A stretch of DNA of 48,017 nucleotides from Sinorhizobium shofinae (GCA_001704765.1 MBFK01000164.1:52595-100611); one strand, 5' to 3'; counted from the stretch's first letter, positions 34,142 to 47,255 are shown. Notes: generated from the letters alone by a model not told the origin. Numbers and translations are program-made.

Positions 34142-34230
34142 CTACTGCATGTTTCCTTAAATCGGAGCATGTAGCAATTCAAACTGCTACAACCACCTTT
34201 GTGCGTCTGATAAGACGCTCGGCGCTGTAG
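34142..34230. repeat. Palindromic repeat, copy 2 of a pair
   Basis: CTACTGCATGTTTCCTTAAA, GCAATTCAAACTGCTACA, CGTCTGATAAGACG and CGGCGCTGTAG in the same order as copy 1, with a block of about 20 bases shorter in the first third. The unit folds into a strong hairpin around CGTCTgataAGACG. Confidence 0.65.
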
Positions 34231-34397
34231 ATCGACCGCCATGGTGTAGCGGACGCATGATATTCTTGTTTCCGTTGAATCACGCCTGCGGACCCTTAAT
34301 CATGCGTCCCTTCCTGCTTGCAACTTCGTTGCGCAGAGGACGAACCGCCACTCCGCCGATCTCTGTTCCGCAAGCGAGCGCCGATCAGGAGGCAGGA

Positions 34398-34643
34398 ATG
34401 ACTATGATGACAACGAGACTGCTGACACTCGCCGCGGTAGGATTGGTGCTTGCCGGGTGCCAGACGATGACGCCACAGGAGCGGCGCGCACGGGACGAAA
34501 CAACCTGTGCCTCCTACGGCTTTCGCCGCGGCACGGATGCGTTTGCCACCTGCCTGCAGCGCATAGAACTCGACCGTCGCGCCGAAGCACGCGCCTTCCG
34601 CTACGAAAGCGACATTCTGTTGCGAAGGCCATACTGGTATTGA
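34398..34643 (+). CDS. Small putative lipoprotein, 81 residues
   Basis: A strong AGGAGG lies six bases before the ATG at 34398. The N-terminus has a hydrophobic segment LLTLAAVGLVLAGC with lipobox LAGC, so Cys22 would be lipidated. The short mature part is charged with conserved-looking cysteines in TTCASYGFRRGTDAFATC and ends ILLRRPYWY. It resembles small Rhizobiales envelope lipoproteins; a disulfide between the two Cys is plausible. It converges with ppdK, 48 bases away. The function is unknown. Confidence 0.7.
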   Translation: MTMMTTRLLTLAAVGLVLAGCQTMTPQERRARDETTCASYGFRRGTDAFATCLQRIELDRRAEARAFRYESDILLRRPYWY

Positions 34644-34691
34644 CGCGGACAGAACGCCGCTGTCGAAGACAGAGGCGCGCGTAGGCAGCCG

Positions 34692-37382
<2,691 letters not shown>

Positions 37383-37528
37383 GCCTGTTCTCCACCCAGA
37401 AACAGTTTCGATGACGATCTACAGTATATGTTTCAGGCTGAAAATGCACTCGGCGAAGATTCTTGCTGCAGTGCATCAAAAATGCAGCACGGGTGGTCGC
37501 ATGCCGAAACTTCGAAAGACGATGGCTG

Positions 37529-40500
37529 TCAGACCGCTTCGCGCATTCGTTCGGCCGTCTGCAGATCGACGGAGACCAGCTGCGAAACGCCCTGTTCGGC
37601 CATGGTGACGCCGAACAGGCGGTTCATGCGGGCCATGGTGATCGGGTTGTGGGTGATGATGATGAAGCGCGTCTCGGTCGAGGCCGCCATTTCATCCATC
37701 AGGTTGCAGTAGCGCTCGACATTGTGGTCGTCGAGCGGTGCGTCGACTTCGTCGAGTACGCAGATCGGCGCCGGATTGGTGAGGAAGACGGCGAAGATCA
37801 GTGCCATCGCCGTCAGTGCCTGCTCGCCGCCAGAAAGCAGCGTCATCGTCTGCGGCTTCTTGCCCGGAGGGCGAGCGAGGATTTCGAGGCCGGCCTCCAG
37901 CGGATCGTCACTCTCGATCAGTTGTAGCTCCGCCGTGCCACCGCCGAAGAGATGGGTAAAGAGCCGCTGGAACTGCACATTGACCACGTCGAAGGCGGCA
38001 ATCAGCCGTTCACGCCCCTCGCGATTGAGGTTCTGGATGGCGCTCCTGAGCTTGCGGATCGCCTCGATGACGTCGTCGCGCTCCTTGAGGAGCGCCGCCA
38101 GCCGTTCGGAAAGCTCCTTCTGTTCCTCGTCAGCCCGCAGGTTGACGGCGCCGAGGCGCTCCCGCTCGATCTTCAGCCGCTCGAGCTCCCGCTCGATGGT
38201 GCGCATGTCGGGCAGCGCCGCGTCGACGGCCAGTCCCGTCAGGCGCATCGCCTCGTGCGGTGCGCAGGAAAGCGCCTCCAGGATGCGCGCCTCGATTTCG
38301 ACGCGCCGCTCGCGGGCCGAGACGAGCCGCTCCTCGGCCCGGCCACGCTTCTCGCGCGCTTCCGCAAGCTCCGAAAGCGCTGTCGCCGCGAGGCGGTCTG
38401 CCTCGCGCTGGCGGGTCTCCGCCTCCGCGAGGATGTCGGCCGCCTGCCGGCGCGCCGTCTCCGCCTTCTGCAATTCGTTCATCAGGGCGCGGCGCTTCTC
38501 CTCGAACTCGTCGGGCGCGTCGACGAGTTCCTCGACCTCCTCGCGCGCCTCCGCCTCGCGGTTGCGGAGCGTTGCAATGTGCCCTTCGGCGCTCGCCGCG
38601 CGCGCCCTCCAGGTCTCGCGCTCCCCGGCGATTGCCGACAGCCGGCGCAGGCGCGCCTCGTTTTCACGGGCCAGACCGTCATGCGTTGCACGCGCTTCGG
38701 CGACCGCGGCACGGTCGCCAGCAACTTCCGCCGTCCGGGTGCGCAGCCGTAGCTCGAGCTCAGAGAGGTCGGGCGCCTCGGCCAGCGCGTCGTTCGCCGC
38801 CTCGATCTGCTCGGCCGCCTCTTCGACCTGGCCCTCGAGTTGAAGCGTCGTCTCGGCGAGCACCGCGCGGCGGCGGGCAAGGTCGCCGGAGGCGCGCTCG
38901 GCCGCGGCAAGAGCGTCTCTCGCCTCGGCGAGCTGCCGGGAAATCATGCGTTGGGCATCGCGCGACAGCCGGAGCCGCTCATCCTCGGAGCGAATGTGCG
39001 CGCCGGCGGCGGCGAGATCCGCCTCCGCCTGGCCCAGGGCCTCGGCTGCATCCTCCGCCTCCGTCTCGAGCTCGGAAAGGCGATTCTTTTGGGCGAGCCT
39101 GAGGGCGGCAGCGCTCGGCGCCTCCGATCCGGTGACGTGGCCATCCCAACGCCAGACTGCGCCTTGTCTGGTCACCAGCCGCTGGCCGGTCCTCAAGAGC
39201 GGCAGCAGGCGTTCCGCCTCCGCTTCGCTTTCGACGATACCGATCTGGCGAAGCGTGCGCCCGAGCGCCTCGGGGGCGCTGACGTAATCGCTCAACGGCA
39301 GGGCGCCCATGGGCAAGGCAGGGTCGTCCGCGTGGTCGCCGGGCATGCGCCAGTGGGAGGCTGCCGCCTGCTCCAGCGGCGAATCGAGGTCGTCGCCGAG
39401 TGCGGCGCCGAGTACCGTCTCGAAGCCGCGCTCGACCTGCATGTCTTCAACAACCGCCGGATAGGTGCTGGCGCCGGAGGCGTCCAGCATCCGGCGGATC
39501 GTGCGGGCCTCGGTCTCGATGCCGTTCAGCCGCGCCCGCGCCTGATCGACGGGCGGGCGAGCGCCCGCCTCTTCGGCTCGCGCTTCGGCAAGGCTCTCCT
39601 CAACGGCGACGACCACCGCCTCGGCCTCCTCCAGCGCCGCCTCCGCCGCCTCCACCTGTCCCTGCTTCTCGTGCGGGTCCGGGAGTGCCGCCATCTGGCG
39701 GTCGATGCCTTCGAGGTCGCGCGCCTGATCAGAGAGCTGGCGGGCAAGGCGCGCCTGCCGCTCGGAGAGATCGCGCAGCGTCCTGTCGAGCTGATTGCGC
39801 GTGGCTTGCGCTTCGGCGCGCTCGGCGGTCAGCCGGGCCAGATCTGCCTCACTGTCGGAAAGCTTCTCATTGGCTTTCTCGAGCCTTCCGCGGATCTCCG
39901 CGGCGCGGTCGTCGGCCTCCTCCAGAACCTCCCGCAGCTCTTCCTCCTCCTGATCGAGGCGTGCGAGAATGCCGGCATTGTCGGCGACGAGCCGCTCCTC
40001 GCGGGCGATATCCTCGGCAAGCTGCGAGAGCCGGCGCTGCAATTCGTCGCGACGGCGCAGGATCCGTCCCGCATCCTCCTCGAGCTGCGCACGGGCGATC
40101 TGCAGGCGCTGCAGCGCCGCTGCAAGCTTCGCCTCGTTCTCGCGCAGTTCCGGCAGTTTGAGGCTCGCGATTGCCTGATGCTTGGCCGCCTCCATCTGCG
40201 CCTGCGCCTTTTCGGCAACGAGCGCGGTGATCTGGTTCAGCTGGCTCGTGGCTTCAGCTTCCGCTTCCTTTGCCTGCATCCAACGGATGTGGAACAGGAT
40301 CGCCTCGTGCCGACGGATTTCCGCCGACAGCATCTTGAAACGGTTGGCCTGGCGCGACTGGCGTTTCAGGCTTTCGATCTGGCTTTCGAGTTGCGAGGTG
40401 ACATCATCGAGCCGTTCAAGATTGGTCTCGGCCGCCTTGAGCCGCAGTTCGGCCTCATGGCGGCGCGAGTGTAGGCCGGAAATGCCGGCCGCCTCTTCGA

Positions 40501-40990
40501 GCAATTGTCGGCGTGCCTGGGGCTTTGCGGCGATCAGCTCGCCGATCCGCCCCTGCCCGACCATCGACGGCGAACGGGCGCCGGTCGAGGCGTCGGCGAA
40601 GAGCAGTTGGACATCCTTGGCCCGCGCCTCCTTGCCGTTGATCCGGTAGACCGATCCCTGCTCGCGCTCGATGCGGCGCGTCACCTGGATCTCATCACTG
40701 TCGTTGAAGGCGGTAGGCGCGGTGCGATCGCCATTGTCGAGGTAAAGGCCGACCTCGGCGGTGTTGCGCGCCGGCCGGTTGCCCGATCCGGAAAAGATCA
40801 CGTCGTCCATGCCCGAGGCGCGCATGTTCTTGTAGGAGTTCTCGCCCATCACCCAGCGCAGCGCCTCGACGAGATTCGACTTGCCGCAGCCGTTCGGGCC
40901 GACGACGCCGGTCAGGCCGCGCTCGATGATGAATTCCGTCGGCTCGACGAAGGATTTGAAGCCGAGCAGGCGAAGCTTGTTGAACTTCAT
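37529..40990 (-). CDS. smc: Chromosome segregation protein SMC
   Basis: A 1153-residue SMC ATPase for chromosome condensation and segregation. The start at 40990 gives the family N-terminus MKFNKLRLLGFKSFVEPTEF; the longer frame upstream reads repeat sequence and is not SMC. Walker A is at 31-39 (GPNGCGKSN), the coiled coils are long and rich in Ala, Glu and Arg, the hinge lies around ASGASTYPAVVEDM, and the C-terminal half of the ATPase has the signature LLSGGEQALTAMAL and Walker B ICVLDEVDAPLD. The Shine-Dalgarno is weak. The upstream neighbours on the same strand are a DsbA-like and a DciA-like gene; the intergenic region carries an inverted pair of repeats. Confidence 0.97.
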   Translation of the reverse strand: MKFNKLRLLGFKSFVEPTEFIIERGLTGVVGPNGCGKSNLVEALRWVMGENSYKNMRASGMDDVIFSGSGNRPARNTAEVGLYLDNGDRTAPTAFNDSDEIQVTRRIEREQGSVYRINGKEARAKDVQLLFADASTGARSPSMVGQGRIGELIAAKPQARRQLLEEAAGISGLHSRRHEAELRLKAAETNLERLDDVTSQLESQIESLKRQSRQANRFKMLSAEIRRHEAILFHIRWMQAKEAEAEATSQLNQITALVAEKAQAQMEAAKHQAIASLKLPELRENEAKLAAALQRLQIARAQLEEDAGRILRRRDELQRRLSQLAEDIAREERLVADNAGILARLDQEEEELREVLEEADDRAAEIRGRLEKANEKLSDSEADLARLTAERAEAQATRNQLDRTLRDLSERQARLARQLSDQARDLEGIDRQMAALPDPHEKQGQVEAAEAALEEAEAVVVAVEESLAEARAEEAGARPPVDQARARLNGIETEARTIRRMLDASGASTYPAVVEDMQVERGFETVLGAALGDDLDSPLEQAAASHWRMPGDHADDPALPMGALPLSDYVSAPEALGRTLRQIGIVESEAEAERLLPLLRTGQRLVTRQGAVWRWDGHVTGSEAPSAAALRLAQKNRLSELETEAEDAAEALGQAEADLAAAGAHIRSEDERLRLSRDAQRMISRQLAEARDALAAAERASGDLARRRAVLAETTLQLEGQVEEAAEQIEAANDALAEAPDLSELELRLRTRTAEVAGDRAAVAEARATHDGLARENEARLRRLSAIAGERETWRARAASAEGHIATLRNREAEAREEVEELVDAPDEFEEKRRALMNELQKAETARRQAADILAEAETRQREADRLAATALSELAEAREKRGRAEERLVSARERRVEIEARILEALSCAPHEAMRLTGLAVDAALPDMRTIERELERLKIERERLGAVNLRADEEQKELSERLAALLKERDDVIEAIRKLRSAIQNLNREGRERLIAAFDVVNVQFQRLFTHLFGGGTAELQLIESDDPLEAGLEILARPPGKKPQTMTLLSGGEQALTAMALIFAVFLTNPAPICVLDEVDAPLDDHNVERYCNLMDEMAASTETRFIIITHNPITMARMNRLFGVTMAEQGVSQLVSVDLQTAERMREAV

Positions 40991-41025
40991 AGGTGGAACG
41001 CTGGGGTGGATGGCGTGTACCAGTA

Positions 41026-41065
41026 CCCCCCTCTGCCCTGCCGGGCATCTCCCCCACAAGGGGGG
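41026..41065 (+). repeat. Intergenic palindromic repeat, arm 1
   Basis: CCCCCCTCTGCCCTGCCGGG, then CATCTCCCCCACAAGGGGGG. Together with the inverted arm at 41183-41221 it can form a hairpin of about 38 base pairs upstream of smc. The sequence resembles a common rhizobial intergenic mosaic unit as I remember it. Confidence 0.6.
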
Positions 41066-41182
41066 ACATTGGCAAGCGGCAAAGCCCCGTTCGGCCAACT
41101 AGCCTTCGCCTCGATCGATAAATGTTGCGGCACCGGCACCTGCGGCCTGAATTTTGCGCAGGGCCGTCCTCCTAGCGTTCCT

Positions 41183-41221
41183 CCCCCCTTGTGCGGGAGA
41201 TGCCCAGCAAGGCAGAGGGGG
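41183..41221 (-). repeat. Intergenic palindromic repeat, arm 2 (inverted)
   Basis: On the minus strand: ACCCCCTCTGCCTTGCTGGG, CATCTCCCGCACAAGGGGGG, nearly the same as arm 1 with a few substitutions. The inversion, 117 bases apart, creates a large potential stem between the DsbA-like gene and smc. Confidence 0.6.
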
Positions 41222-41290
41222 TTGATCCCACCAACGACAAAAACGGGCGCACGGCTGCCGCCGTCGCCCGTTGTCAGGAAAAGCGAAGGA

Positions 41291-42100
41291 TCAGAGCTTG
41301 CTGTCGATGAGGGCCGACATAACGTCAACCGACATGTCCCCCGAATAGTGCTCGCCATTCACAAAAAAGGTCGGCGTCGACTTCACTCCGAACTCCTTGG
41401 CGCCGCGCTGCATGACTGCGTTCACATCATCCAGAAGTTTTTGGTTCGTCAAGCACGCCTCGAAGCTCTCCTGTGTAAAACCGGCGAGTTTCGACATCTG
41501 CAGCAGCGCATCGCGACCGTTTTCCGCGGCGGCCCATTGTTCCTGCTGCTTGAACAGCATGGAGATCATCGGGAAGTACTGCCCTTCCGGAGCGCAGCGC
41601 GCCAGCATGAAGGCTGCCGCCGCGCGCGGATCGAAGGGGAACTCGCGCACGATGAAGCGCACCTTGCCGCCGTCGACATATTTCGCCTTGATGGCATCGA
41701 AGGTCGTGTTGTGGAAGTTGGCGCAGTGCGGGCAGGTCATCGACATGTATTCAACGATCGTCACGGGTGCATTGGCATCACCCAGAGCCATTTCCGGCAG
41801 TGCCCCCGGCTCCATCAGCTTCTTCACGTCGACGCTGCCTTCCGACTGCGGCAGCTCGACCTTGGCGGCCGGTGCCGACGCCTGCGCGACCTCAGTGGAG
41901 GTGGGCTTCGCCTTGCTGGAGGTGGCCGGTGCCGCAGCGGTGGAGGCGGTGGTCGTTGCATCCGCGCTCGCCGACGTTTCAGCCGGTGCCTTGGAAGCCT
42001 CCTTCTTCTCATCGCTGCAGGCTGCCAGCACCAGGGCGATCGCCGCAACGGCGACACCACTCAACAGGCGTTTCGGAAGGCTCGTTTCGGAAGCGGACAT
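41291..42100 (-). CDS. DsbA-family thiol oxidoreductase lipoprotein
   Basis: A 269-residue exported thioredoxin-fold protein. The start at 42100 gives a signal ending in LVLAAC, a lipobox, followed by an Ala/Thr/Ser-rich linker (about residues 30-80) and then the DsbA domain: VTIVEYMSMTCPHCANFHNT with the redox motif CPHC, FDPRAAAAFMLARCAPEGQY, and VKSTPTFFVNGEHYSG containing the cis-proline TPTFF. The inserted helical region is normal. It resembles BdbD/Thioredoxin_4 proteins that oxidise cysteines in envelope proteins. It sits between the DciA-like gene and smc in the same direction. Confidence 0.88.
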   Translation of the reverse strand: MSASETSLPKRLLSGVAVAAIALVLAACSDEKKEASKAPAETSASADATTTASTAAAPATSSKAKPTSTEVAQASAPAAKVELPQSEGSVDVKKLMEPGALPEMALGDANAPVTIVEYMSMTCPHCANFHNTTFDAIKAKYVDGGKVRFIVREFPFDPRAAAAFMLARCAPEGQYFPMISMLFKQQEQWAAAENGRDALLQMSKLAGFTQESFEACLTNQKLLDDVNAVMQRGAKEFGVKSTPTFFVNGEHYSGDMSVDVMSALIDSKL

Positions 42101-42224
42101 GGATTGGACCCGTGATCTATGAGGGGAAAATTGGAGTGCGATTTCGATAACTTGCTGCGCGCAAGGCGGCAAGGGGTGGTGCCTCAACTGAATTCAAAGA
42201 AATGTGACCACCTGATGGTGAGTT

Positions 42225-42731
42225 TCACTTGCGTCGCGACGAGAACACGGCCGTGCCGAGCCGCTTCAGCGCCGTCCGCAGCGCCTCGCTCTCGATGCCT
42301 TCGACCATGGTGTCGAGCAGGCGGGCCGGTTCGCCGGTCAGTGGGCGCGGCCGGCGGTAGGGCTTGGGCGGAGCTGCGACCGGCTTCTGGACGATGCGCA
42401 GCTGGCCGATCGCATAGAAGCCGAAGAAGCCATTGATGCGCTGGATCAGTTCGCCCTGGGCATGAGTGAGGAACAGCGCCCTGGCGCCTTCACAAGCGAC
42501 CGTGAGCACGCCTGGCTGGTAGCCGCTATCGCTGCCGATCTCGGAGGCGCGGCGCGGCCAGGCGATCTTTTCGGGCCGCGTGCAATCGGCAAATTCCGCG
42601 CCGGCGATCTCGTCCCAGGAGCCGAGCAGCATCGTGCTGATGCCGGCGCGCTTGGCCAGAACCGGATCGATCAGTCCGTTCGCAACCTCGCTGATCTGGA
42701 CAACGCCCTTGCGGGACTTCGCTTCACTCAC
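42225..42731 (-). CDS. DUF721 (DciA-like) protein
   Basis: A 168-residue protein. The start is set at the GTG 42731, giving VSEAKSRKGVVQISEVANGL; the frame is open further upstream, but a start above 42822 would overlap the divergent mutY. The DUF721 core reads RAGISTMLLGSWDEIAG, then GVLTVACEGARALFLTHAQG and LIQRINGFFG. DciA proteins load or activate the replicative helicase DnaB in bacteria without DnaC, which would suit this chromosome-maintenance neighbourhood (smc, mutY, ccrM). The C-terminal part is proline- and arginine-rich (PPKPYRRPRPLTG). Confidence 0.75.
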   Translation of the reverse strand: MSEAKSRKGVVQISEVANGLIDPVLAKRAGISTMLLGSWDEIAGAEFADCTRPEKIAWPRRASEIGSDSGYQPGVLTVACEGARALFLTHAQGELIQRINGFFGFYAIGQLRIVQKPVAAPPKPYRRPRPLTGEPARLLDTMVEGIESEALRTALKRLGTAVFSSRRK

Positions 42732-42821
42732 CGGAACGACTTTCTGTTCGCTATTTCGATCGAGCCTTGAAGCTCGGGCGGGCGTCGGCCAAGTATAGGC
42801 CGGAAAAGGACTCCCCGGCAA

Positions 42822-43910
42822 ATGACGCTCAACACCCTGAAGGCGACCGAAGCCGCCATCCTTCTGCTCGACTGGTACGATCGCCACCACCGCGACCTGC
42901 CTTGGCGTATCTCACCAACGATGGCGGCTCGCGGCGCCGTTGCCGACCCCTACCATGTCTGGCTCTCCGAAGTCATGCTGCAACAGACCACGGTGCAGGC
43001 GGTGAAGGCCTATTTCGAGAAGTTTCTGACGCGCTGGCCGACGGTCGAAGATCTCGCCGCGGCAGAGACCGAGGAGGTGATGAAGGCCTGGGCCGGACTC
43101 GGCTACTACGCCCGCGCGCGCAACCTGAAGAAATGCGCCGAGGCGGTGGCGCGCGGACATGGCGGTCGCTTCCCGGAAACCGAAGAAGGACTGAGGGTCC
43201 TTCCCGGCATCGGCGACTATACGGCCGCTGCGATCGCGGCGATCGCCTTCAACCGCGAGAGTGCCGTGCTCGACGGCAATGTCGAGCGGGTGATTTCCCG
43301 CCTCCATGCGATCGAGACACCGCTGCCGGCCGCCAAGCCGGAAATGCGACGGCTCGTCTCGGAACTGACGCCCTCCGACCGGCCAGGCGATTTCGCGCAG
43401 GCGATGATGGACCTCGGTGCCACGATCTGCACGCCGAAGCGCCCCGCTTGCTCGCTCTGTCCCTTCCGCGCGCATTGTCTTGCACTCGCCGTCGCCGATC
43501 CGGAAACATTCCCGCGCAAGGCGGCCAGGAAGGAAAGGCCACTACGCCTCGGCGCCGCCTTCGTCGCGATCGACAATGCCGACGCCGTCTATCTGCGCAA
43601 ACGCGCCGACACGGGCCTCCTTGGGGGCATGACGGAGGTGCCGGGCACCGATTGGACCGCGCGCCGCGACGGCGAGACCTCAATCGACGCACAGCCCTTC
43701 GCCGCGGCCTGGGAGTCTTGCGGCACGGTCACCCATGTCTTCACGCATTTCGAGCTGCGCCTCTCGGTCTACCGCGCCAAGGTCGCGCCGGCGGTGGCGT
43801 GCGCCGAGGGCTGGTGGGAGCCGATCGCGTCGCTGAAGGCGCAGGCGCTGCCCACCGTCATGAAAAAAGCAATCGCGCAGGCTATACCGCACGCGTTCAA
43901 AGCCGTGTAA
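42822..43910 (+). CDS. mutY: A/G-specific adenine glycosylase
   Basis: A 362-residue base-excision enzyme that removes adenine mispaired with 8-oxoguanine. The catalytic glutamate is in HVWLSEVMLQQTTV, the helix-hairpin-helix and catalytic aspartate in VLPGIGDYTAAAIAAIAF and LDGNVERV, and the 4Fe-4S cluster in CTPKRPACSLCPFRAHC (C-x6-C-x2-C-x5-C). The C-terminal half contains the NUDIX-like 8-oxoG recognition domain with VTHVFTHFELRLSVY. Divergent from the DciA-like gene over a 90-base shared promoter region. The start at 42822 is the first ATG and fits the family. Confidence 0.95.
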   Translation: MTLNTLKATEAAILLLDWYDRHHRDLPWRISPTMAARGAVADPYHVWLSEVMLQQTTVQAVKAYFEKFLTRWPTVEDLAAAETEEVMKAWAGLGYYARARNLKKCAEAVARGHGGRFPETEEGLRVLPGIGDYTAAAIAAIAFNRESAVLDGNVERVISRLHAIETPLPAAKPEMRRLVSELTPSDRPGDFAQAMMDLGATICTPKRPACSLCPFRAHCLALAVADPETFPRKAARKERPLRLGAAFVAIDNADAVYLRKRADTGLLGGMTEVPGTDWTARRDGETSIDAQPFAAAWESCGTVTHVFTHFELRLSVYRAKVAPAVACAEGWWEPIASLKAQALPTVMKKAIAQAIPHAFKAV

Positions 43911-43980
43911 AGCAGCCCGTGTAAAGCAAGGTCGGCCCGCCGGCCGGTCGCTCAGGTCTATAGTCGTTCAGGAATTGCAC

Positions 43981-44673
43981 ATGAGCAGCGTCGACATCCG
44001 CCATATCGTTTTCGACATCGGCAAGGTGCTTATCCATTACGACCCGCAGATCCCCTATTGCCGGATCATTCCGGATGAGACGGAGCGCAATTGGTTCTTC
44101 GCCAATGTCTGCACCCACGACTGGAATGTCGAGCAGGACCGCGGCCGTTCCTGGGAGGAGGCCGAGGCGCTCTTGATCCGGGATCATCCGGAACGGGAAG
44201 AGCAGATCCGGGCCTTCCGCCGCCACTGGCACGAAATGGTACCGCATGCCTATACGGAGACAGTCTCGCTCCTGGAAAGCCTGATTGCCGGAGGTCGCGA
44301 CGTGACGATGCTAACCAATTTCGCTTCCGACACGTTTCGCGAGGCGCAGAAGCTCTTTCCATTCCTCACGCTGCCGCGCGGCGTCACGGTTTCCGGCGAC
44401 GTCGGCCTGATCAAGCCGGATATCGAGATCTACCGGACCCACGCCCGAACCTTCGGCCTGGAGCCCGCCGCGACGATCTTCATCGACGACAGCTTGGCCA
44501 ATGTCGAAGGCGCCCGGGCCGCCGGCTGGCATGCCGTCTATTTTACCGATGCGCGAGTGCTGAGAGCCGATCTGGCAGCCTTTGGCGTGCAACCGCTAGG
44601 TGATCTCCACGACATGGACCCGGCAGCCGTTTCGGTGGCGCAGCCGTATTCCGCTATCGAACCGCCCCGGTGA
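43981..44673 (+). CDS. HAD-superfamily hydrolase (HAD-IA)
   Basis: A 230-residue haloacid-dehalogenase-type hydrolase. Motif I is VFDIGKVLIHYDP (D-x-G), motif II VTMLTNFAS (Thr), motif III lysine in LIKPDIEIYRTHAR and motif IV TIFIDDSLANVEGARAAGW. The cap domain lies between motifs I and II as expected for subfamily IA. The start at 43981 has AGGA at nine bases; a TTG two codons earlier is less likely. It follows mutY in the same direction, 70 bases behind. Enzymes of this type cleave phosphate or C-halogen bonds; the substrate is unknown. Confidence 0.85.
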   Translation: MSSVDIRHIVFDIGKVLIHYDPQIPYCRIIPDETERNWFFANVCTHDWNVEQDRGRSWEEAEALLIRDHPEREEQIRAFRRHWHEMVPHAYTETVSLLESLIAGGRDVTMLTNFASDTFREAQKLFPFLTLPRGVTVSGDVGLIKPDIEIYRTHARTFGLEPAATIFIDDSLANVEGARAAGWHAVYFTDARVLRADLAAFGVQPLGDLHDMDPAAVSVAQPYSAIEPPR

Positions 44674-44769
44674 ATTCACGAAAGCGCCGCAATCGGTTCA
44701 CCCGCCATTCAGCTTCATTGCCCCATGATCCGCGTTAGATTTCAACGCCTTCGCTAGAAAGGTCGAGCA

Positions 44770-45807
44770 ATGGTCACGCGCATCTACGGTACGAACTACG
44801 CCGATATCCTCAAGCAGAACGGCTATATCGCCGTCGAGATCTATGCTTATGACGGCGACGACGACATCTACCTGAACAGGACCGACAGTTACGGCGGATA
44901 CAACTATGTCGATGCTGGCTACGGCCACGACCTCGTGGTGAACTACTTCGAAGGCGGCAACGACATCTATCTGGGCGCCGGCAACGACATCTATGTCGCC
45001 GACATCCGGGCACGCGACACGAGCTCGTACGACGTCGTCTACGGCGGCAGCGGCAACGACAGCTTCGAGATCGAAGGTTATGCCAGCGACTACTATGGCG
45101 AGAGCGGCAACGACACCTTCCTCTCGGTCGGCTTCAACAACTACTTCAATGGCGGTACCGGCATCGACACGATCAGCTATCAGTTCCAGGACGACTGGAG
45201 CTCGGAGCGCGGCAAAGGTGTCACGATCGACCTCGGCTACAAGTATGCGACCACGGGCACTGGCCGGCGCGAGGACCTGATCAGCATCGAGAATGCCACG
45301 GGCACGAACTACGGCCATGACGACATTACCGGTAGCTCGGTCGCCAACGTGCTGCGGGGTCTCGGTGGCCACGACATTCTCGAGGGTCTCGGCGGCGACG
45401 ATTTCCTCGACGGCGGCAGCGGCGACGACGATCTCTATGGCGGTTCCGGCGCCGATATCCTGCGCGGCGGCACGGGCTTCGACTACCTGGTCGGCGGGAC
45501 CGGCACCGACAGCTTCGATTTCAACTCGATCGGCGAATCGGTCATCGGCACCAGGCGCGACGTGATCACCGATTTCCACCGTTCGGAATTTGACGTGATC
45601 GACCTCTCGACGATCGACGCCGACACGACCTGGAGCGGTAACCAGGAGTTCGTCTTCATCGGTAGCAGCGCCTTTTCGGGCGACGCCGGCGAACTGAACT
45701 TCCGCTCCGGAATCGTCTCCGGGGATGTCAACGGCGACGGCTACGCCGACTTCCAGATCAAGGTGAATGGCGTCACCAGCCTGAGCGTCGACGACTTCTT
45801 CCTCTGA
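44770..45807 (+). CDS. RTX-type calcium-binding secreted protein
   Basis: A 345-residue protein with no Sec signal. Glycine/aspartate-rich nonapeptide repeats of the GGxGxDxxx type occur throughout: YGGSGNDSFEIEG, LGAGNDIY, and tightly spaced copies between residues 190 and 245 (GGHDILEGLGGDDFLDGGSG, YGGSGADILRGGTG). They form a calcium beta-roll. The final part (DVITDFHRSEFDVIDLS, GDVNGDGYADFQI, ending DDFFL) matches the serralysin-type C-terminal region and type I secretion signal. No transporter genes are adjacent, so export would use a system elsewhere. No catalytic domain is visible. It may be a surface or matrix protein. Confidence 0.88.
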   Translation: MVTRIYGTNYADILKQNGYIAVEIYAYDGDDDIYLNRTDSYGGYNYVDAGYGHDLVVNYFEGGNDIYLGAGNDIYVADIRARDTSSYDVVYGGSGNDSFEIEGYASDYYGESGNDTFLSVGFNNYFNGGTGIDTISYQFQDDWSSERGKGVTIDLGYKYATTGTGRREDLISIENATGTNYGHDDITGSSVANVLRGLGGHDILEGLGGDDFLDGGSGDDDLYGGSGADILRGGTGFDYLVGGTGTDSFDFNSIGESVIGTRRDVITDFHRSEFDVIDLSTIDADTTWSGNQEFVFIGSSAFSGDAGELNFRSGIVSGDVNGDGYADFQIKVNGVTSLSVDDFFL

Positions 45808-45896
45808 GAGACCCAGCTCTTTGAAGCAAAGCCCGTCGCACTGCGGGGGGCTTGGCGTTTTGCGGTGCCCCGCATTGCACCCGGCATTCCTCATAC

Positions 45897-45931
45897 AAAC
45901 GCCCGGAATCCTCGATGGATTCCGGGCGTTT
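45897..45931. terminator. Strong bidirectional terminator
   Basis: AAACGCCCGGAATCC, loop TCGAT, GGATTCCGGGCGTTT: a perfect 15-base-pair stem between the converging RTX and ccrM genes. A- and T-runs border it on both sides. Confidence 0.9.
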
Positions 45932-46005
45932 AAAGCTCTCCTTCCGGGACTGAAGGCACAAAACCGGAGGGAGCGCCTTTCGAAGACCCAGGCGGAACTG
46001 GTTGA

Positions 46006-47169
<1,164 letters not shown>

Positions 47170-47255
47170 CTATAGCACTTATGGTTACCGAAGATGGTTA
47201 CCAAAGCCTGAAGGCCCTCCGGAAAAATTCGCGTCGCTGCCAGTACCGCCCTCCT

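Noticed and set aside
33690..34230. CRISPR-like array from the two repeats near 33.6 and 34.1 kb
   Set aside because: Only two copies, about 90-110 bases each and separated by a gene; no spacer structure and no cas genes.
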